The translations under genes were made by a program, and so were the position numbers. The notes beneath the pieces are model-generated. The model had not been told where the DNA came from. It made no database searches and was given only the letters and a program-made list of their open reading frames with translations. Positions 55,209 through 63,928 of a stretch of 64,000 bases of DNA are shown here, piece by piece (positions within the stretch are counted from its first letter, which is position 1; each line of letters begins with the position of its first letter). This stretch comes from Pseudomonas sp. (GTDB lineage: Bacteria > Pseudomonadota > Gammaproteobacteria > Pseudomonadales > Pseudomonadaceae), in NCBI RefSeq assembly GCF_030690725.1, contig NZ_JAUYGD010000038.1, forward strand, positions 37,940 to 101,939, in the 5' to 3' direction.

Positions 55209-56246
55209 TTATTTCACCGCCAATAGAGAACGGAAGCCGCCGCGCAGGACGATGGCGATCAAGGCCGGCGCACCGAGCGCAGCGAGCAGGGTGCCGACCG
55301 GCAGTTCAAAGGGTTGCACCAGCCAGCGCGCGAGGATGTCCGCAGCGAGCAGAAACAGCATGCCGAACAGGCTGGAGAACAATAGCTGACGTAGCAGCGC
55401 CACCGGTTCCAGCAGGCGCGCGCAGTAGGCAGCCAGAAAGCCGACAAAGCCGATTGGCCCGGACAGGGCGATGGCGCAGGCGGTCAGCAGGGTGGCGGCG
55501 AGCAGAACGCCAACGCGCACCCAGGTAGTCGAGATGCCCAGGGCGCGGGCCTGGCTGTCGCCCATCTGCATCAGCGTCAGTTGCCGGCAGAGCAGGGCCG
55601 CGAGCACCAAGCCGAGCAGCGCCAGCGGGCTGACTGTGATCACGGCAGACAGCTCGGAAGCCGACAGTGAACCGAGGTTCCAGTAGCGAAACTGCTCCAG
55701 CGCCACCCTAGTGGAGAGCAGCAGAAAATTGGCGATGCCGCCGAACACCGCCGCCAGGGCCATGCCGGCGAGGATCAGCTTGAGCGGGCTGGCCTGGCCA
55801 AGCATTACGCCGATGCCGAGCACCAGCAGGTTGCCCAGCAGCGCCCCGGCACCGGCCCAGAGCAGGTAGCCCTGGGTGGATTCGACGCCGAAGTAGATCA
55901 GCCCGACCACCAGGCCGAGCACCGCGCCGGCATTCACCCCGAGCAGGCCGGGTTCGGCCAGTGGGTTGCGCGTCGCGCTTTGCAGCAGGGTGGCGGCCAG
56001 CGCCAGGCTGGCGCCGACCAGCAACGCGGCGAGAGTGCGTGGTAGACGCAGGCTGTTAACCACCATAGCCAGTTTGTCATCGGCCAGGCTGCTGGGGTTG
56101 CCCAGTAGAAAACCGAGCACATCCGCCGCGCCGTATTGCCCAGCACCGGTGGCCAGGGACAGTGCTAGCAGACCAAGCAGCAACAGGCTGCCGGCGAGCA
56201 AGACGTGGCGTTGCTGGATGTGAAGCGTGCGGGTTTGTTGGCTCAT
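55209..56246 (-). CDS. Iron-siderophore ABC transporter permease (FecCD family)
   Basis: The 345-residue protein has the FecCD blocks LRLPRTLAALLVGASLALAA, NPLAEPGLLGVNAGAVLG, GPIGFVGFLAAYCARLLEP and ELPVGTLLAALGAPALIAIVL. By position it is FepD-like. It starts 58 bp after the TonB receptor gene ends, so the receptor and transporter are likely in one transcript. A short hairpin, CCCCGGCGACA-GG-TGTCGCCGGGG, sits in that gap and could reduce read-through. Confidence 0.94.
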   Translation of the reverse strand: MSQQTRTLHIQQRHVLLAGSLLLLGLLALSLATGAGQYGAADVLGFLLGNPSSLADDKLAMVVNSLRLPRTLAALLVGASLALAATLLQSATRNPLAEPGLLGVNAGAVLGLVVGLIYFGVESTQGYLLWAGAGALLGNLLVLGIGVMLGQASPLKLILAGMALAAVFGGIANFLLLSTRVALEQFRYWNLGSLSASELSAVITVSPLALLGLVLAALLCRQLTLMQMGDSQARALGISTTWVRVGVLLAATLLTACAIALSGPIGFVGFLAAYCARLLEPVALLRQLLFSSLFGMLFLLAADILARWLVQPFELPVGTLLAALGAPALIAIVLRGGFRSLLAVK

Positions 56247-56270
56247 GGTTCTACTGGGCAGAGTTCGGGT

Positions 56271-56295
56271 AACCCCGGCGACAGGTGTCGCCGGG
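56271..56295 (-). terminator. Hairpin between receptor and permease genes
   Basis: The arms AACCCCGGCGACA and TGTCGCCGGGG lie in the gap after the receptor stop codon. It has no T run, so it may stabilise the upstream mRNA or attenuate rather than terminate. Confidence 0.45.
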
Positions 56296-56304
56296 GTACG
56301 GGTG

Positions 56305-58266
56305 TTACAGGTCGTAGCTGAAGCCTACGTAAACGGTGCGGCCCATCAGGATGTGATCGATGGATTGAGCGACGTCATCACGCTTGGTGTTGGTCAGATT
56401 GTTCAGACCGGCTTTGAGTGTGAGTTCTTTGGTTGCCTGGAAATTGCTGCCCAGGCTGAGGGTGGAGTAGGCCCCCGATTCGAAGCTGGCGGATTTGGCT
56501 GGTACGACCAGCATCTGGCTGCCGGTGTACTGGTAGTCCAGATTCAGGCCCAGTTTTGGCAATGCCTGCCAGTCGAAGCCGATATTGGCGATGTGTTGCG
56601 GGCTGTAGTTCAGCGGTTTGCCGGTGTCGCGATCTTCGGCGTCCGAGTAAGTGTAATTAGCGCGTGCGGCCAAGGCGTCGGTAAAGGCGTAGCGGCCCTG
56701 TAATTCGTAGCCTTGGATGCGCGCTTTGCTGACGTTGGTGTAGGTCATCACTGCAGGGCGGTAACCAGCTCGCCAGCTGTCACTGACGATCATGTCTTCA
56801 ATCTCGTTGTTGAAGAACATGATGCCGGCTTGCAGGCGCTCGTTCTGATACAGGGTGCCCAGCTCATAGCTGACCGAGGTTTCCGGCTTCAGGTCCGGGT
56901 TGCCGACGATCTGGCACATGCCTCGGCAGGCCAACACGCTGTAACTCTCGTCGGACTGGGTAATGTCCGGTGCCTTGAAGGCCTTGCCGACACCGCCCTT
57001 GAGCACCCAGTTGTCGGTTAGGTTGTAGATGCTGTAGAGGCGCGGGCTGAATGCGCCGCCGAATACCTCATGGTCATCCCAGCGTGCGCCAAGGGTGATA
57101 TCGAGGTCGCCGAGGGAAAACTCGTCCTGCAGGTAGATGGCTTTCTGGTCGACTTCGGTTTCCTTACCGAGGTTCTGGTTATGCTCCAGGGTGGTACGGC
57201 GCAGCTCGCTACCGGCGGTCAGCAGGTGGCTGCCGAGGGTGGTGGAAATCTGGCCGTCGACGGTGTGGTTGTTCTGCTCCACCTCACCGATGCGTTTGCG
57301 TAGCGCGGTCATGATCTGCGAGTCGTCGGTCAGCTCGACCTTTTCGTAGTAGTAGCGCACGCGGGAATTGAAGCTGTCCCAGTTGCCGTTGTGTGCCAGG
57401 CCGAACGTGGTGCGATCCATGTCTTGGACATTGGTAATCAACGCACCGTAGTTGTTCCAGCGCGCTTTGCGTGCTTCTTCGCGGTGACTGATGTCCAGGT
57501 CGATACTTTGCTGTTCGTCGATCAGCCAGCTGAGAGAGCCCAAAATGTTGTTGCCGCGGCGTTTTTCCGCAGCATCGGTGCCCTTCAAGGTGAGTTGGTC
57601 GGTCTGCCAGGCTTCCTGGTCGGTGGACTCGACAATCAGATTGCCAAGCACGCTGTCCTCAATCAGCGCGCCACTGAGGTAGCCGCTGGTCTTCAGGCTG
57701 TCACCTTCATCGCCCTTGCGGGGGCTTTCATAGCTGGCGGCCACGCCGGCTTTGGTGCTGTTGGTTGGCTGACGCAGGATTACGTTGACCACCCCGCCCA
57801 GGGCATCGGCGCCATACAGCGAAGACATCGGGCCACGAATCACTTCGATACGCTCAACCGCTGCCATGGGGATCGAGGACAGGTCGAAGTCGTTGGCGTA
57901 GTTGGAGGTCAGGGCGTCACGCGAGTTGATGCGGCGGCCGTTGACCAGCAGCAGGGTGTAGTCCGAGTCCATGCCGCGAATCTTGATCTCCTTGCGGCCA
58001 TAGGCCGAGGAGGTATTGATGTGCACGCCAGGCAGGCGCTTTACCGCATCGGCCAGGTCATAGACCGGCATCTTTTCCAGCTCGGCGCGGGTGATAACCG
58101 AGGCGCTGGCGGGCACGCTCAACTGGCTGTGGGCCGTTTGCGAGGCGGTGACGATGCTGTCTTCCAGGGTGACGCTGTTGTCGGCCAGCGCCGCGAAAGG
58201 CAGCAGACCGCCCAGTACGCCCACCGAGATGGCGCGACGGCGATTGATGTTTCTGACAAAAGACAT
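56305..58266 (-). CDS. TonB-dependent catecholate siderophore receptor
   Basis: I choose the ATG at 58266, preceded by GGAA, giving 653 residues. A signal peptide ends near AALA. The TonB box is close to DSIVTAS. The plug domain has VPASASVITRAELEKMPVYDLADAVKRLPGVHI and RGMDSDYTLLLVNG, and the C-terminal barrel ends VYVGFSYDL. Size and motifs match the CirA/IrgA/VuuA group of catecholate receptors, so ferric amonabactin-like complexes are the likely ligand. The final residue is Leu, not the usual aromatic. Confidence 0.93.
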   Translation of the reverse strand: MSFVRNINRRRAISVGVLGGLLPFAALADNSVTLEDSIVTASQTAHSQLSVPASASVITRAELEKMPVYDLADAVKRLPGVHINTSSAYGRKEIKIRGMDSDYTLLLVNGRRINSRDALTSNYANDFDLSSIPMAAVERIEVIRGPMSSLYGADALGGVVNVILRQPTNSTKAGVAASYESPRKGDEGDSLKTSGYLSGALIEDSVLGNLIVESTDQEAWQTDQLTLKGTDAAEKRRGNNILGSLSWLIDEQQSIDLDISHREEARKARWNNYGALITNVQDMDRTTFGLAHNGNWDSFNSRVRYYYEKVELTDDSQIMTALRKRIGEVEQNNHTVDGQISTTLGSHLLTAGSELRRTTLEHNQNLGKETEVDQKAIYLQDEFSLGDLDITLGARWDDHEVFGGAFSPRLYSIYNLTDNWVLKGGVGKAFKAPDITQSDESYSVLACRGMCQIVGNPDLKPETSVSYELGTLYQNERLQAGIMFFNNEIEDMIVSDSWRAGYRPAVMTYTNVSKARIQGYELQGRYAFTDALAARANYTYSDAEDRDTGKPLNYSPQHIANIGFDWQALPKLGLNLDYQYTGSQMLVVPAKSASFESGAYSTLSLGSNFQATKELTLKAGLNNLTNTKRDDVAQSIDHILMGRTVYVGFSYDL

Positions 58267-58327
58267 GACAGGTTCCATTTGAGTAGGTGTTGACGCGTTT
58301 ACAGCTGATCACTGGTGATCGGCGGTT

Positions 58328-59554
58328 TCAGCCCGCCTGTGTTGTTATGCCTGCGGTGTGGCTGGCGGCGTCGCGTCGCCGGATACCGCGTTGGAGCAAC
58401 CACATACCCACCCCCGTGAGTATTCCGACGACCACATAAAAGCCGCTTAACTGGTTGAAGCCTTGAAGCTGGTTATCTGTGCCAGTGCTTAGGTAGAGCG
58501 CCGAAAACAGGCTACCGAGCCCGGCGGCGATATTGCTGACGGTGCCCTGAAACGCCATAAAGGCGGCGCGCTGGTGCGGCGGCGGGATCGCTGCGGCAAT
58601 GGTCATGCTGCTGTTGGTGCGCACCGCGCTGGCGGCCATAAACAGCACGAAGACCAGGTAGATCGACAGGCCAATCGGCGTGGCAAAACCCAGCAGCGTG
58701 GTCAGTGCCAGACCGAAGCTGCTGAGCAGAATCACCGTCAATGCCTGGCCACGGTCGATCCAGATACCGCCCAGGCGCATGGCGGCCAGGCTGGCCAGAC
58801 CGCCGCAGAGAAACAGCAGGCCGATCTGCTCGCGTGGAAAACTCAGGTTGAACTGGAAGTAGTTGGAGAAATGCGGCACCAGCAGAAAGTGACCGAATAT
58901 CTGCAGCGCGGTGATCGCCAGTGCGCCCAGGCACAGCGGCGATTTCAACAGCGGTAATACCGAGCCGCTGGGCCGCGAAGCGCTGGCCTGAATGTGCAGC
59001 AGCAGTTGACACAACAACGCCAGCGCCAGGCCCACACCGCCGAAAACGATAAAGGGCGCTTGCCAACTCCAGCGCAGCGCCAGCTCCAGAGCCAGGGGCA
59101 CCACCACAATGGCTGCCAGAGAAAAGCCCATGCCGATATAGGCGAGTTTTCGCCCGCGTTCGGCCGGCGGGACGATGTCGAGCATGCTTGCCATCAGCAA
59201 CGCGCCCATGGGCCCGGCAACCAGGCCGGAGAGCACAAACAGCAGAATCAGCTGCTCGGCGCTGCTGGTCAGGGCGCAGGCCATCAGCAAGGCGAAACGC
59301 AGGGTTAGAAGGATCACCAGCGCCTGTTTGCGTTTTAGGCGATCCAGCCAGGGCGCCGCCAGAGCCATGCTCAGGGCAGAGGCGAGCGTGGCGCCGCCAC
59401 TGATATAACCGACATGGCTGGCCTGCATGCCGAGGTGACGAACCAGATCCGGACCCAGGGGCATCACCATCATCAGACTGCCGATGGAAAGCAGGTTGAT
59501 CAGCATCGCCAGATGCACGGCTGCTTTCGAGTGTCCTACATCATCCATGTGCAT
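58328..59554 (-). CDS. MFS exporter, probable siderophore efflux (EntS-like role)
   Basis: The 408-residue protein has 12 hydrophobic segments and MFS loops such as PWLDRLKRKQALVILLTLRFAL between helices 2 and 3. It is first in the transport operon and next to the Fur-like site, so export of the newly made siderophore is inferred. Direct similarity to EntS is not obvious by eye. It is separated from the receptor gene by 61 bp. Confidence 0.82.
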   Translation of the reverse strand: MHMDDVGHSKAAVHLAMLINLLSIGSLMMVMPLGPDLVRHLGMQASHVGYISGGATLASALSMALAAPWLDRLKRKQALVILLTLRFALLMACALTSSAEQLILLFVLSGLVAGPMGALLMASMLDIVPPAERGRKLAYIGMGFSLAAIVVVPLALELALRWSWQAPFIVFGGVGLALALLCQLLLHIQASASRPSGSVLPLLKSPLCLGALAITALQIFGHFLLVPHFSNYFQFNLSFPREQIGLLFLCGGLASLAAMRLGGIWIDRGQALTVILLSSFGLALTTLLGFATPIGLSIYLVFVLFMAASAVRTNSSMTIAAAIPPPHQRAAFMAFQGTVSNIAAGLGSLFSALYLSTGTDNQLQGFNQLSGFYVVVGILTGVGMWLLQRGIRRRDAASHTAGITTQAG

Positions 59555-59609
59555 AACCGCTCTAGATTGGGCGCGGGCTGCATCTTAAGTAATGAATCAG
59601 TATTTCGCA

Positions 59610-59628
59610 AATGCTAATCGTTAGCGTT
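59610..59628. promoter_or_regulatory. Fur-like operator between transport operon and reductase gene
   Basis: AATGCTAA-TCG-TTAGCGTT carries the same half-sites as the site at 38546-38570 but with a 3-bp spacer. It lies 55 bp upstream of the MFS start codon and 21 bp upstream of the reductase start, so one site can control both directions. Confidence 0.65.
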
Positions 59629-59649
59629 AATATTGGCTTTTTGTGACGG

Positions 59650-60498
59650 GTGACGGCATTGCACGCCAAGGATTTTCCCAAGAAGAACGCTGCTGCTGAG
59701 GCGCCGAATTTGCCTGCAACCGCAGCTCTAGCGGCATCAACGGATACCTCCGTGGAAGGAGAGATGCTGTCCGAGCTGGCCACACTGTTCAGTGGCGATC
59801 AGGCGCGTTATCGCAATGTTTTTGTGGCGGCGGATGATCCGCGTGAGGCCATCAGTGGTGAGCAATTCCTTCAGCCGCAGAAGCTGAGTGAATTGATGGC
59901 ACGCTTCCGTCCGCAATTCGCGGCTGCCGACCAGCGCGGTTTGGCGTCGATCTGGGCCAATCAGTACTTTATGCGCCTGTTTCCGCCGGTGATCAGTGCG
60001 GCGCTGCTGCTGGACCAACGCATGCCGCTGCAGCTCGAACAGCTGGCGATCATCGTCGATGGCGAAGGCTTGCCGCTGGTGTTCAAGCTGCCTGGGCCAT
60101 GCGAGCCGATGCCGCCGCCGCAAAATCCCTTCGAGCGTTTTGCTCATCTGCTCGATGACAACCTGCAGCCGTTTATTCAGGCGCTCTGCGCCCATAGCGG
60201 GGTCTCGGCGAAGGTGCTTTGGAGCAATGCCGGCAACTACTTCGAGGCTTGGCTTGGGCAACTGCAAAAGCGCAGCGATCAGCCGCAGTTATTGCTCGAC
60301 GGCCAGTGCCTGCTAAGCACCGCGCAACGCCCGGATGGTTCGCGCAACCCGCTCTATGCGCCAATCCGCTATATCGATATCGAACACGCAGATGGTCAGG
60401 TACGGCCCTGGCGGCAGCGCCGTTTGTGCTGCATTCGCTACGTGCTGCCAGGGGTGGAGCTTTGCCCTAATTGTCCACGCTTGAAGCAGCCTAAGTAG
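59650..60498 (+). CDS. FhuF-type siderophore-iron reductase
   Basis: The 282-residue protein uses a GTG start and shows the FhuF family's C-terminal iron-sulfur motif CCIRYVLPGVELCPNCP (C-C-x10-C-x2-C). The middle has the family blocks LASIWANQYFMRLFPPVISAAL and LWSNAGNYFEAWL. Such cytosolic proteins reduce ferric siderophores to release iron. It is divergent from the transport operon and shares the Fur-like site at 59610. There is no signal peptide. It ends the siderophore locus. Confidence 0.9.
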   Translation: MTALHAKDFPKKNAAAEAPNLPATAALAASTDTSVEGEMLSELATLFSGDQARYRNVFVAADDPREAISGEQFLQPQKLSELMARFRPQFAAADQRGLASIWANQYFMRLFPPVISAALLLDQRMPLQLEQLAIIVDGEGLPLVFKLPGPCEPMPPPQNPFERFAHLLDDNLQPFIQALCAHSGVSAKVLWSNAGNYFEAWLGQLQKRSDQPQLLLDGQCLLSTAQRPDGSRNPLYAPIRYIDIEHADGQVRPWRQRRLCCIRYVLPGVELCPNCPRLKQPK

Positions 60499-60580
60499 CA
60501 CGTGCTTCGCATCGTGCAGCAGGTTGCGGGTGAATTCGGTGTGAATCAGGTCAGCTTTTGGGAGGATCGATGAGCTGCTG

Positions 60581-61105
60581 TTAGCACCTGTAAGGGCTAT
60601 GTGTGTCCGCGTCCGTGGCGTAAAGCCGATTTCTGATCTGTGCCCAGGCTGCCTGAAACAGCGTGTGACAAGGCGTGGGAAAACCAGCACTCAACGGATG
60701 CCAGAAGAACTCAAAGACATGTCCGCCATCATCATGTGTGTCGAAGCGCCACTGCTGGGGTAGCGACTCTGCGACCTCACAAAGCTGAAACGACCAAATC
60801 TGTTGCTCGTACCCGGCATTCCAACTGCCTAGATCCCTTACTGCCTGGGCATTACAAATGCCCGATTCTTCAGCAAGCTCGCGCACGGCTGCATGGGCAG
60901 GCCGCTCAGCCAATTCAATGGTGCCCTTCACCAGTTGGTAACCCGCTAGTGGATGTTTGAACACCAGCAGGTACTCCATGCCGTCAATCATCCGCACAAC
61001 CACAGGGCATGCTTTTGTCGCAAGCAGGTTGGGGTCACAAGCATCTTTCAAGTCAGCCTCCATCAGGGCTTTAGTAATGGGCGCTTTCTCTACCAGTAAT
61101 GCCAT
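60581..61105 (-). CDS. Nudix hydrolase
   Basis: The 174-residue protein has a Nudix box, GTIELAERPAHAAVRELAEESG, with the RE..EE..G core and the preceding substrate strand MEYLLVFKHPLAGYQLVK. It hydrolyses a nucleoside diphosphate linked to some group X, but the substrate is not readable. It is separate from the siderophore locus and downstream of another Nudix gene on the same strand. Confidence 0.85.
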   Translation of the reverse strand: MALLVEKAPITKALMEADLKDACDPNLLATKACPVVVRMIDGMEYLLVFKHPLAGYQLVKGTIELAERPAHAAVRELAEESGICNAQAVRDLGSWNAGYEQQIWSFQLCEVAESLPQQWRFDTHDDGGHVFEFFWHPLSAGFPTPCHTLFQAAWAQIRNRLYATDADTHSPYRC

Positions 61106-61192
61106 GTGCCTGATCCTTGAGTTTGAAAATTGCGTCGCATGCCAACACAGCCTTAATTGGCATACGGCCAGCCCCGGCCTACCGATGGGCTG

Positions 61193-61636
61193 TCACAACA
61201 GCAATGCTCGCTTGAGTAGGTCGTAAAGCCCCTCGGGTACTAGCGGTGATGCAGGGGTGAAACTTGCGCTGGAGTGCCACATGGCCCTGAACGGCGCGCC
61301 ATCGCTTTCGTGGCCGTCTAGCCAAGGTTGTTCATAGACCTCTGCGTCGTCAAACCTGGCATCGTAGATTTGGACAATCTCGTGCCCCGGCTTGCCTGCG
61401 TAGGTGAAGATGCTTTCCAGCGTGCCAATCAAGCGAATATCGCTGATCGAACGGCCCAGTTCTTCCTGCACTTCGCGGACGATGGCGTAGTGGCTCCTTT
61501 CGCCGAATTCAATGCCGCCGCCAATAGGGCGAAAGAGCATCCGGTTCTCATCGGAATCGTGGAATTGGTTGACCAGTATTTTCCCCTGATGATGGAAAAT
61601 GCACAGTGCGAGCGGGCGGATGAAGTGTTCTGCCAC
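61193..61636 (-). CDS. Nudix hydrolase
   Basis: I favour the GTG at 61636, which has AAGGGA upstream, giving 147 residues (AEHFIRPLALCIFHHQGKIL after the start). A TTG at 61666 that overlaps the upstream gene is the alternative. The Nudix box is GGGIEFGERSHYAIVREVQEELG. The C-terminal half (ALLL end, PLVPEGLYDLL) fits small Nudix proteins. Substrate unknown. It closely follows the P-loop kinase gene on the same strand. Confidence 0.83.
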   Translation of the reverse strand: MAEHFIRPLALCIFHHQGKILVNQFHDSDENRMLFRPIGGGIEFGERSHYAIVREVQEELGRSISDIRLIGTLESIFTYAGKPGHEIVQIYDARFDDAEVYEQPWLDGHESDGAPFRAMWHSSASFTPASPLVPEGLYDLLKRALLL

Positions 61637-61662
61637 GAGTAATAATCCCTTTCTTCGGGTCT

Positions 61663-62208
61663 TCAATTGATCGAACTGGGCCGAGCTGCAGGTGTTGCGG
61701 GCAACCGAGCAAGGAAGGCGGCAATCTGTCGACGGCCTCGTAAATGCACTGTTGGCAGCGTTGGGGCTATGGTCATGCGCACTGCATCGATACCTTGGCG
61801 GTAGCCATGGTCGAACTGCCAGACGAATTTAAGAAAACCCAGAAATGCCTGGTCGAGTTGCTCTCTACAGCCTGCTGGAAGGTCGGGGCGAGGTCGATTC
61901 AATACGCTACGCACGATAACGCGCGTCAGGCAGGTCAGCCTTGGTGTATCAAGCCAGATGATCAGGTCGGCGTTGGGCAGGCGCAGGTCGAAGGTGCGTC
62001 GGGCGTAGTTGCCTTCGCAGATCCAGGCATCCGTTGTGAGCGCATCGCGCACCCTTGCACGGAACTGCGCCGCGTCGGGCTCGACCCAGCCAGGCTCCCA
62101 GAACAGTGTATCCAGGTGCACGACGGGCAAGCTGAGGCGTTTGCTCAAGGCCCGCGCCAGAGTGGACTTGCCGCTGCCAGCATTGCCCAAAATCACAATC
62201 CGTTGCAC
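61663..62208 (-). CDS. P-loop kinase, adenylate kinase/FlaR topology-modulation-like
   Basis: The 181-residue protein has Walker A LGNAGSGKSTLARAL at residues 7-21 and then PVVHLDTLFWEPGW, DAWICEGNYARRTFDLRLPNADLIIWLDTPRL and an arginine-rich lid (VIVRSVLNRPRPDLP). The pattern is that of the DNA topology-modulation FlaR and adenylate-kinase-like proteins, whose natural substrates are unknown. The gene sits directly upstream of a Nudix gene, so nucleotide metabolism is a reasonable guess. Confidence 0.82.
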   Translation of the reverse strand: MQRIVILGNAGSGKSTLARALSKRLSLPVVHLDTLFWEPGWVEPDAAQFRARVRDALTTDAWICEGNYARRTFDLRLPNADLIIWLDTPRLTCLTRVIVRSVLNRPRPDLPAGCREQLDQAFLGFLKFVWQFDHGYRQGIDAVRMTIAPTLPTVHLRGRRQIAAFLARLPATPAARPSSIN

Positions 62209-62344
62209 GAGGGACTTCCATCCGTTGAAAAGGGGCGGCGATTCTGCTGATTTTTACCGGCCTGTCAATCGCGCGGTTTTCGGCTCATGCAGTCGACCGG
62301 TGTCTGGCCTTTTTGGTCAGCTTACGACCCTCTTAGCCAGCCCC

Positions 62345-62746
62345 TTAAATATCGCGAAACAGGTCATGGGCGTTAAGCAGGTCGTAGGCGATCTGTGGGC
62401 GTTTCTCCAATCCGCGGCGAATGGCGGTGGGGATGGCCTGGCGGGTTTTGCGGCACAGCCCGGGCAGTTCAGCGATCTGGATTGCGATGCCGCGCATGCT
62501 GCGCACCTCATTAAAGCCGGGAGCGACGACGACGCGCACACCGAGCTGCTCGTAGATGCGCCGCTGCAGCTTTTCCAGGTCGGCCAGGCTTTCAAGGTTT
62601 TCCAGGCGTTCTAGCAGGCGCTTTTCCTCGTTGCGGGTGAGCAACAGGATGCGCACATCGCTGTTTGCTTGCTGCAACAGCTGCTCGCGCCCGCAATCGC
62701 AGGCGCCGGGTGGGCAGGGTTGGCGCAAGGGTGGGGTGTTGGTCAT
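62345..62746 (-). CDS. Conserved hypothetical protein with N-terminal cysteine cluster
   Basis: The 133-residue protein begins with CPPGACDCGREQLL, a cluster of three cysteines that may bind metal, and continues with a helical region (ILLLTRNEEKRLLERLENLESLADLEKLQRRIYE) and a second block GVRVVVAPGFNEVRSMRG. I do not recognise the family. It has no signal peptide or membrane segment. It is divergent from the copper-linked genes. Confidence 0.72.
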   Translation of the reverse strand: MTNTPPLRQPCPPGACDCGREQLLQQANSDVRILLLTRNEEKRLLERLENLESLADLEKLQRRIYEQLGVRVVVAPGFNEVRSMRGIAIQIAELPGLCRKTRQAIPTAIRRGLEKRPQIAYDLLNAHDLFRDI

Positions 62747-62830
62747 GGGCTCCGATCATAGCCAGCTGCGGGGGCTTTTGCCCATGCTCGGGTGTGGACA
62801 AAGCCGCTATTGGGCGGATAATCCGCCTCC

Positions 62831-63274
62831 ATGTCATTGCCCAAAACCACCTCCGCTGCCATGCGCTCACTGCATACTGCCCTGATCTGCATGCTGATGC
62901 TCGCCCTCCCGGCGCAGGGCATGGCCGCCCTCAGCATGCAGCTATGCGCGCTAACCCAGCAGGGCAGCGCTACGGCGCAGGTTGATGCGCAGATGACGGC
63001 GCATCATCCAGGCATGATGGTCGCGGCTCAGGCTGCTGAGGCGTCTACCCATGGCGAACATCACACCAGCGATAACGCCAGCAATGCGCTAGCGGATTTG
63101 GATAAAAGCCTGTGTAGCCTTTGTGCGTTCTGTGTGGGTGCGGTAATCCTGAGTTCAGTGAAGGGCTGCGATGCACCGCTGCAAGCCGGTGAGCCATCCC
63201 TGGCGCGCCTTGACCAGTTTGTGGGCTTTATCAGCGAACCCCTCGAACGTCCCCCGCGGTTATTTCTCGTCTGA
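62831..63274 (+). CDS. Exported small Cys/His-rich protein (DUF2946-like)
   Basis: This 147-residue protein has a basic N-terminus and a signal-like hydrophobic stretch (SLHTALICMLMLALPAQGMA). The mature part has His and Met clusters (MTAHHPGMM, HGEHHTS) and a CSLCAFC motif, consistent with a metal-handling or DUF2946-type membrane-associated protein. The next gene encodes a cupredoxin, so a copper role is inferred. Alternative in-frame ATG starts 30 bp in are possible. Confidence 0.78.
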   Translation: MSLPKTTSAAMRSLHTALICMLMLALPAQGMAALSMQLCALTQQGSATAQVDAQMTAHHPGMMVAAQAAEASTHGEHHTSDNASNALADLDKSLCSLCAFCVGAVILSSVKGCDAPLQAGEPSLARLDQFVGFISEPLERPPRLFLV

Positions 63275-63356
63275 ACAGTGTGTTGCTGTATGCGGTCAGC
63301 GCTCTGCTGCGTTTGGCCCGCAGCGTTTATTCAGTTTCTAATTCGAGAACCTAACC

Positions 63357-63860
63357 ATGAGTGCATCTTCAAATTCCGTTGCCTTGCTGTTGAGTCTGGG
63401 CCTGTTGCTGGGCGCCAGTGCTGCGCTGGCCGCTGGCGAACATCACGGCACGCATCACGCGGCAGCGCCGGCCAAACAGCAGAAAGCCTGGGGCATCGCC
63501 GGCGAGCCGGAGCAGGTCAGCCGGACCATCGAAATCAGCATGAACGATCAGATGCGTTTCAGCCCCGACCAGCTTGAAGTTAAGCAGGGCGAAACCATCC
63601 GCTTTGTTCATCGCAACGAGGGGCAGGTCATGCACGAGTTTGTGCTCGGCACTCAGGCTGAGTTGCAGCAGCATGCTGCGATGATGGCGACATCCGCGGG
63701 CATGCAACACGATTCGCCGGATATGGCCCATGTCGCCCCAGGGCAGCGCGAGGAGCTTATCTGGACCTTCAATCGCGCAGGTGAGTTCGACTTTGCCTGC
63801 CTGATTCCCGGCCACTACCAGGCCGGTATGGTGGGTAAGGTGCGGGTGCTGGCTAACTGA
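63357..63860 (+). CDS. Exported cupredoxin domain copper-binding protein
   Basis: The 167-residue protein has a signal peptide (LLLSLGLLLGASAALAA) and a His-rich segment (EHHGTHHAAA). A cupredoxin domain follows, with ligand histidine in EGQVMHEFVLG and the C-terminal set CLIPGHYQAGM, that is, Cys, His and Met of a type 1 copper site. It resembles the plastocyanin/azurin-type copper proteins found in Pseudomonas copper-resistance loci. It is 82 bp after the Cys/His-rich gene and on the same strand. Confidence 0.9.
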   Translation: MSASSNSVALLLSLGLLLGASAALAAGEHHGTHHAAAPAKQQKAWGIAGEPEQVSRTIEISMNDQMRFSPDQLEVKQGETIRFVHRNEGQVMHEFVLGTQAELQQHAAMMATSAGMQHDSPDMAHVAPGQREELIWTFNRAGEFDFACLIPGHYQAGMVGKVRVLAN

Positions 63861-63900
63861 ATACGTTGGCCTGAGTGATCAGCCATAACGCTGAAACAAC

Positions 63901-63928
63901 CGGGGCCGCTTAGCGGCCCCGTTTTTTT
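63901..63928. terminator. Terminator after the cupredoxin gene
   Basis: The stem CGGGGCCGCT-TA-AGCGGCCCCG is followed by seven T residues. The T run overlaps the end of the convergent GST-like gene. Confidence 0.85.

Noticed and set aside
63278..63577. Plus-strand open frame of 99 residues overlapping the cupredoxin gene
   Set aside because: It overlaps the cupredoxin in another frame, and the composition is not protein-like; the cupredoxin frame explains the region.
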